Shown: positions 52,883-54,204 of the stretch, in pieces | Numbering within the stretch: the stretch's first letter is position 1 | Layout: each line of letters opens with the position of its first letter | DNA from: an uncultured Lachnospiraceae bacterium | Lineage (GTDB): Bacteria; Bacillota; Clostridia; Lachnospirales; Lachnospiraceae | Assembly (NCBI GenBank): GCA_910583615.1 | Contig: CAJTXP010000027.1 | Location: forward strand, 1-54,204 | Direction of reading: 5' to 3' | Length of the DNA stretch: 54,204 bases | Position numbers and translations under genes: made by a program | The notes under the pieces: model-generated | Databases searched by the model: none | Told to the model about the DNA's origin: nothing | The model's input: only the letters and a program-made list of their open reading frames with translations

Positions 52883-53587
52883 TCATCTCACACCTGAGCA
52901 GAACTCATCAAAGTTTTCAAACATGATTTCCAGTTTGTCAATCTTCTTTTCTGTATGATAATGTCCGCAGTACCACTTCTTATATTCCAGCCTGTCCTCA
53001 ATCCCATCCAGCCAGATCTCCGTGGACTTGTCAACCCTGCTCTGATCCACGCCGGACATAAAAACCTCGACTGGTTCATATTTCAATGGTGTTGTATGGC
53101 TTAACACCACATCCACCTTCCAATCGGATTTTTCAAGCTGCTGTTCAACATATCCCTTGATTTCATCCGAAGGCTGCTCGTCCTCCCACCAGCCCCATCC
53201 ATATGCAATACGGATTGCCTTATCAATGCTGTATGCCCCGCCTATCACAACCGTCTGCTTTCCATTCAGATCAAATATCTCTCCGTCCTTTGCAAACAGA
53301 ATACTGGGATATTCTTCTTCATAAAACACAGTTCCGCCATGCCACAGCTTTTCTTTATAGCTGTCTATCGTATAAGGACGCTGTTCATGGTTTCCATGAA
53401 TGGCAAATATCGTGATTGGAAGGGACTCCAGCAACCGCTTTTTCAAGCTATCATATCTTACCCCACTGAAATTGATGCCTGCATCCCCCAAAATAATAAG
53501 TATATCGTCATGCGAAGTCTGAAAACGCCTGCAAAATGCTTCAACACGCTCAAAATTCCCATGTGTGTCGCCTGTAATAAATATCAT
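52883..53587 (-). CDS. Calcineurin-like metallophosphoesterase
   Basis: 234 residues from ATG 53587 (AAAGGATAAG upstream). Metal-binding motifs: FITGDTHGNF, ILGDAGINFSG, IHGNHEQRP and VLSHTTPLK, CGHYHTEK. Cytoplasmic; a phosphodiesterase of unknown substrate, often carried with mobile elements. A -10-like TATAAT lies near 53626-53631 on the minus strand and the transcript would begin with the hairpin at 53603-53625, directly before the ribosome-binding site. Confidence 0.88.
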   Translation of the reverse strand: MIFITGDTHGNFERVEAFCRRFQTSHDDILIILGDAGINFSGVRYDSLKKRLLESLPITIFAIHGNHEQRPYTIDSYKEKLWHGGTVFYEEEYPSILFAKDGEIFDLNGKQTVVIGGAYSIDKAIRIAYGWGWWEDEQPSDEIKGYVEQQLEKSDWKVDVVLSHTTPLKYEPVEVFMSGVDQSRVDKSTEIWLDGIEDRLEYKKWYCGHYHTEKKIDKLEIMFENFDEFCSGVR

Positions 53588-53602
53588 CTTCTTATCCTTT
53601 CC

Positions 53603-53625
53603 GGGTGTCCGTAAAACGGACACCC
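53603..53625 (-). promoter_or_regulatory. 5' hairpin of the phosphoesterase transcript
   Basis: GGGTGTCCGT (53603-53612) / ACGGACACCC (53616-53625), loop AAA, lying between the probable -10 and the ribosome-binding site of the phosphoesterase gene. Seen on the minus strand the stem would sit at or near the 5' end of the mRNA. Confidence 0.5.
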
Positions 53626-53644
53626 ATATTATACCACAAACTGT

Positions 53645-54121
53645 TTACAGAATGGAAAAAATCTTCTCATAAATGTCCTGATGTTTCCATGTGACATTCA
53701 ACTGGTTTTCACTGACAACCTCGGCGCTTGAAATCAGTGCTGCCATAACAGTTTTATCGTATTTTTCCAGATAGATGTACTTTTTAATTTCAAATACTTC
53801 CCGGTACTGCCTCTGATCTGCCTCCTCTATCAGCAGTTTTGCTTCCATTTCATCAATGGATGCCTGTATCTCCCGTTTTCTTTCATCTGTCAGCGCTTTC
53901 TTCCCTGCAAATGCTTCCCTTGTCATTTTTCCGGCTTTGTAGCTTTCATAGTCTGCTATTTTACTGCCCTCAAGCTTTTTCATTTCAGCTTTCAATCTTT
54001 TGATTATCATATCCGGCTGATCCTGCCCGAGCCTGCTCTCCTTTTTCTGCTTCAGAATGTTTTCGGCTGTTACAAGCATTTCCGCCTGATTTCTTACCAG
54101 TTTAACGAGCGTGTTTTCCAC
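53645..54121 (-). pseudogene. C-terminal part of a large serine recombinase
   Basis: 158 residues: KKLEGSKIADYESYKAGKMTREAF, a coiled-coil helix, then VMAALISSAEVVSENQLNVTWKHQDIYEKI, which is the C-terminal end of large serine recombinases found on conjugative elements. The catalytic domain is absent, and an in-frame TAA lies about 60 bp upstream of the GTG at 54121. It is either 5'-truncated or the rest is in another frame beyond the window edge. Confidence 0.6.
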
Positions 54122-54204
54122 AATGTCCTTTTTTATCCGTACATTTCTGTGTAGCCCAGCAAATTAAAGTTCCTGTCTCCCGCACAAAAACGTCAAATTA
54201 AAAT

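Overview
The window looks like chromosomal DNA of an acetogenic member of the Lachnospiraceae (a Blautia-like Clostridium relative). The evidence is strong AGGAGG ribosome-binding sites, roughly balanced base composition, typical Firmicutes families (BlaI/BlaR-type pair, ABC-F ATPase, DUF4317, DUF378, PTS sucrose genes), and above all an acetyl-CoA synthase/CO dehydrogenase pair (acsB, acsA), the core of the Wood-Ljungdahl pathway. Genus is inference. No rRNA, tRNA or CRISPR array was seen.

Layout. 0-7.4 kb: a membrane protein, an RpiR-type regulator translationally coupled to a chemoreceptor, a PPOX-like and a MoaE-like protein, a short cis-prenyltransferase homologue, a LysM protein, a HicB remnant and two small genes. 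7.5-10.8 kb: four co-directional genes of immunity-protein type (SUKH, DUF2185+DUF4241, SUKH, unknown) with no visible toxin. 10.9-12.3 kb: a broken AAA-ATPase/DUF1703 gene and an Rpn-like fragment. 12.5-17.7 kb: LysR regulator, acsB and acsA. 18.0-21.7 kb: a defence segment made of a methyltransferase-like/specificity-domain fusion with a degenerate catalytic motif, followed in the same operon by a TIR protein. Divergent from it is a type III (RNA-protein) toxin-antitoxin locus: perfect promoter, two tandem 48-nt repeats, leaky terminator, toxin.

21.7-28.3 kb: lipoprotein, sucrose PTS transporter and sucrose-6-P hydrolase, then a chimeric pseudogene in which pyruvate carboxylase has lost internal sequence, is frameshifted and is fused to the C-terminal half of a LacI-family sugar repressor. 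28.3-34.5 kb: BlaR-like sensor protease and BlaI-like repressor with two operator dyads, a DUF378 protein, and a two-component system. 34.6-37.6 kb: TtcA-like tRNA thiolase, a three-domain nitroreductase-DUF1266-DUF2185 protein and a short DUF4317 protein. 37.8-41.3 kb: ABC-F ATPase, cell-wall amidase and a YgjP-like metallopeptidase.

41.3-46.8 kb: an overlapping operon of PucR-type regulator, secreted calcium-loop protein, response regulator, histidine kinase and an exported protein. 46.8-47.2 kb: an 80-bp inverted-repeat element and a 212-bp near-perfect palindrome abutting the next gene. 47.2-52.5 kb: four overlapping genes ending in a 1185-residue DUF4132 protein. 52.5-54.2 kb: a Fic remnant, a phosphoesterase and the C-terminal part of a serine recombinase, i.e. 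scars of mobile DNA at the right edge.

The most interesting region is 18-21.5 kb, where a probably non-catalytic DNA-recognition protein is paired with a TIR effector next to an RNA-neutralised toxin. The likely products of several loci (orphan immunity genes, Fic, HicB, Rpn and recombinase fragments) suggest repeated turnover of conflict genes around stable metabolic genes.
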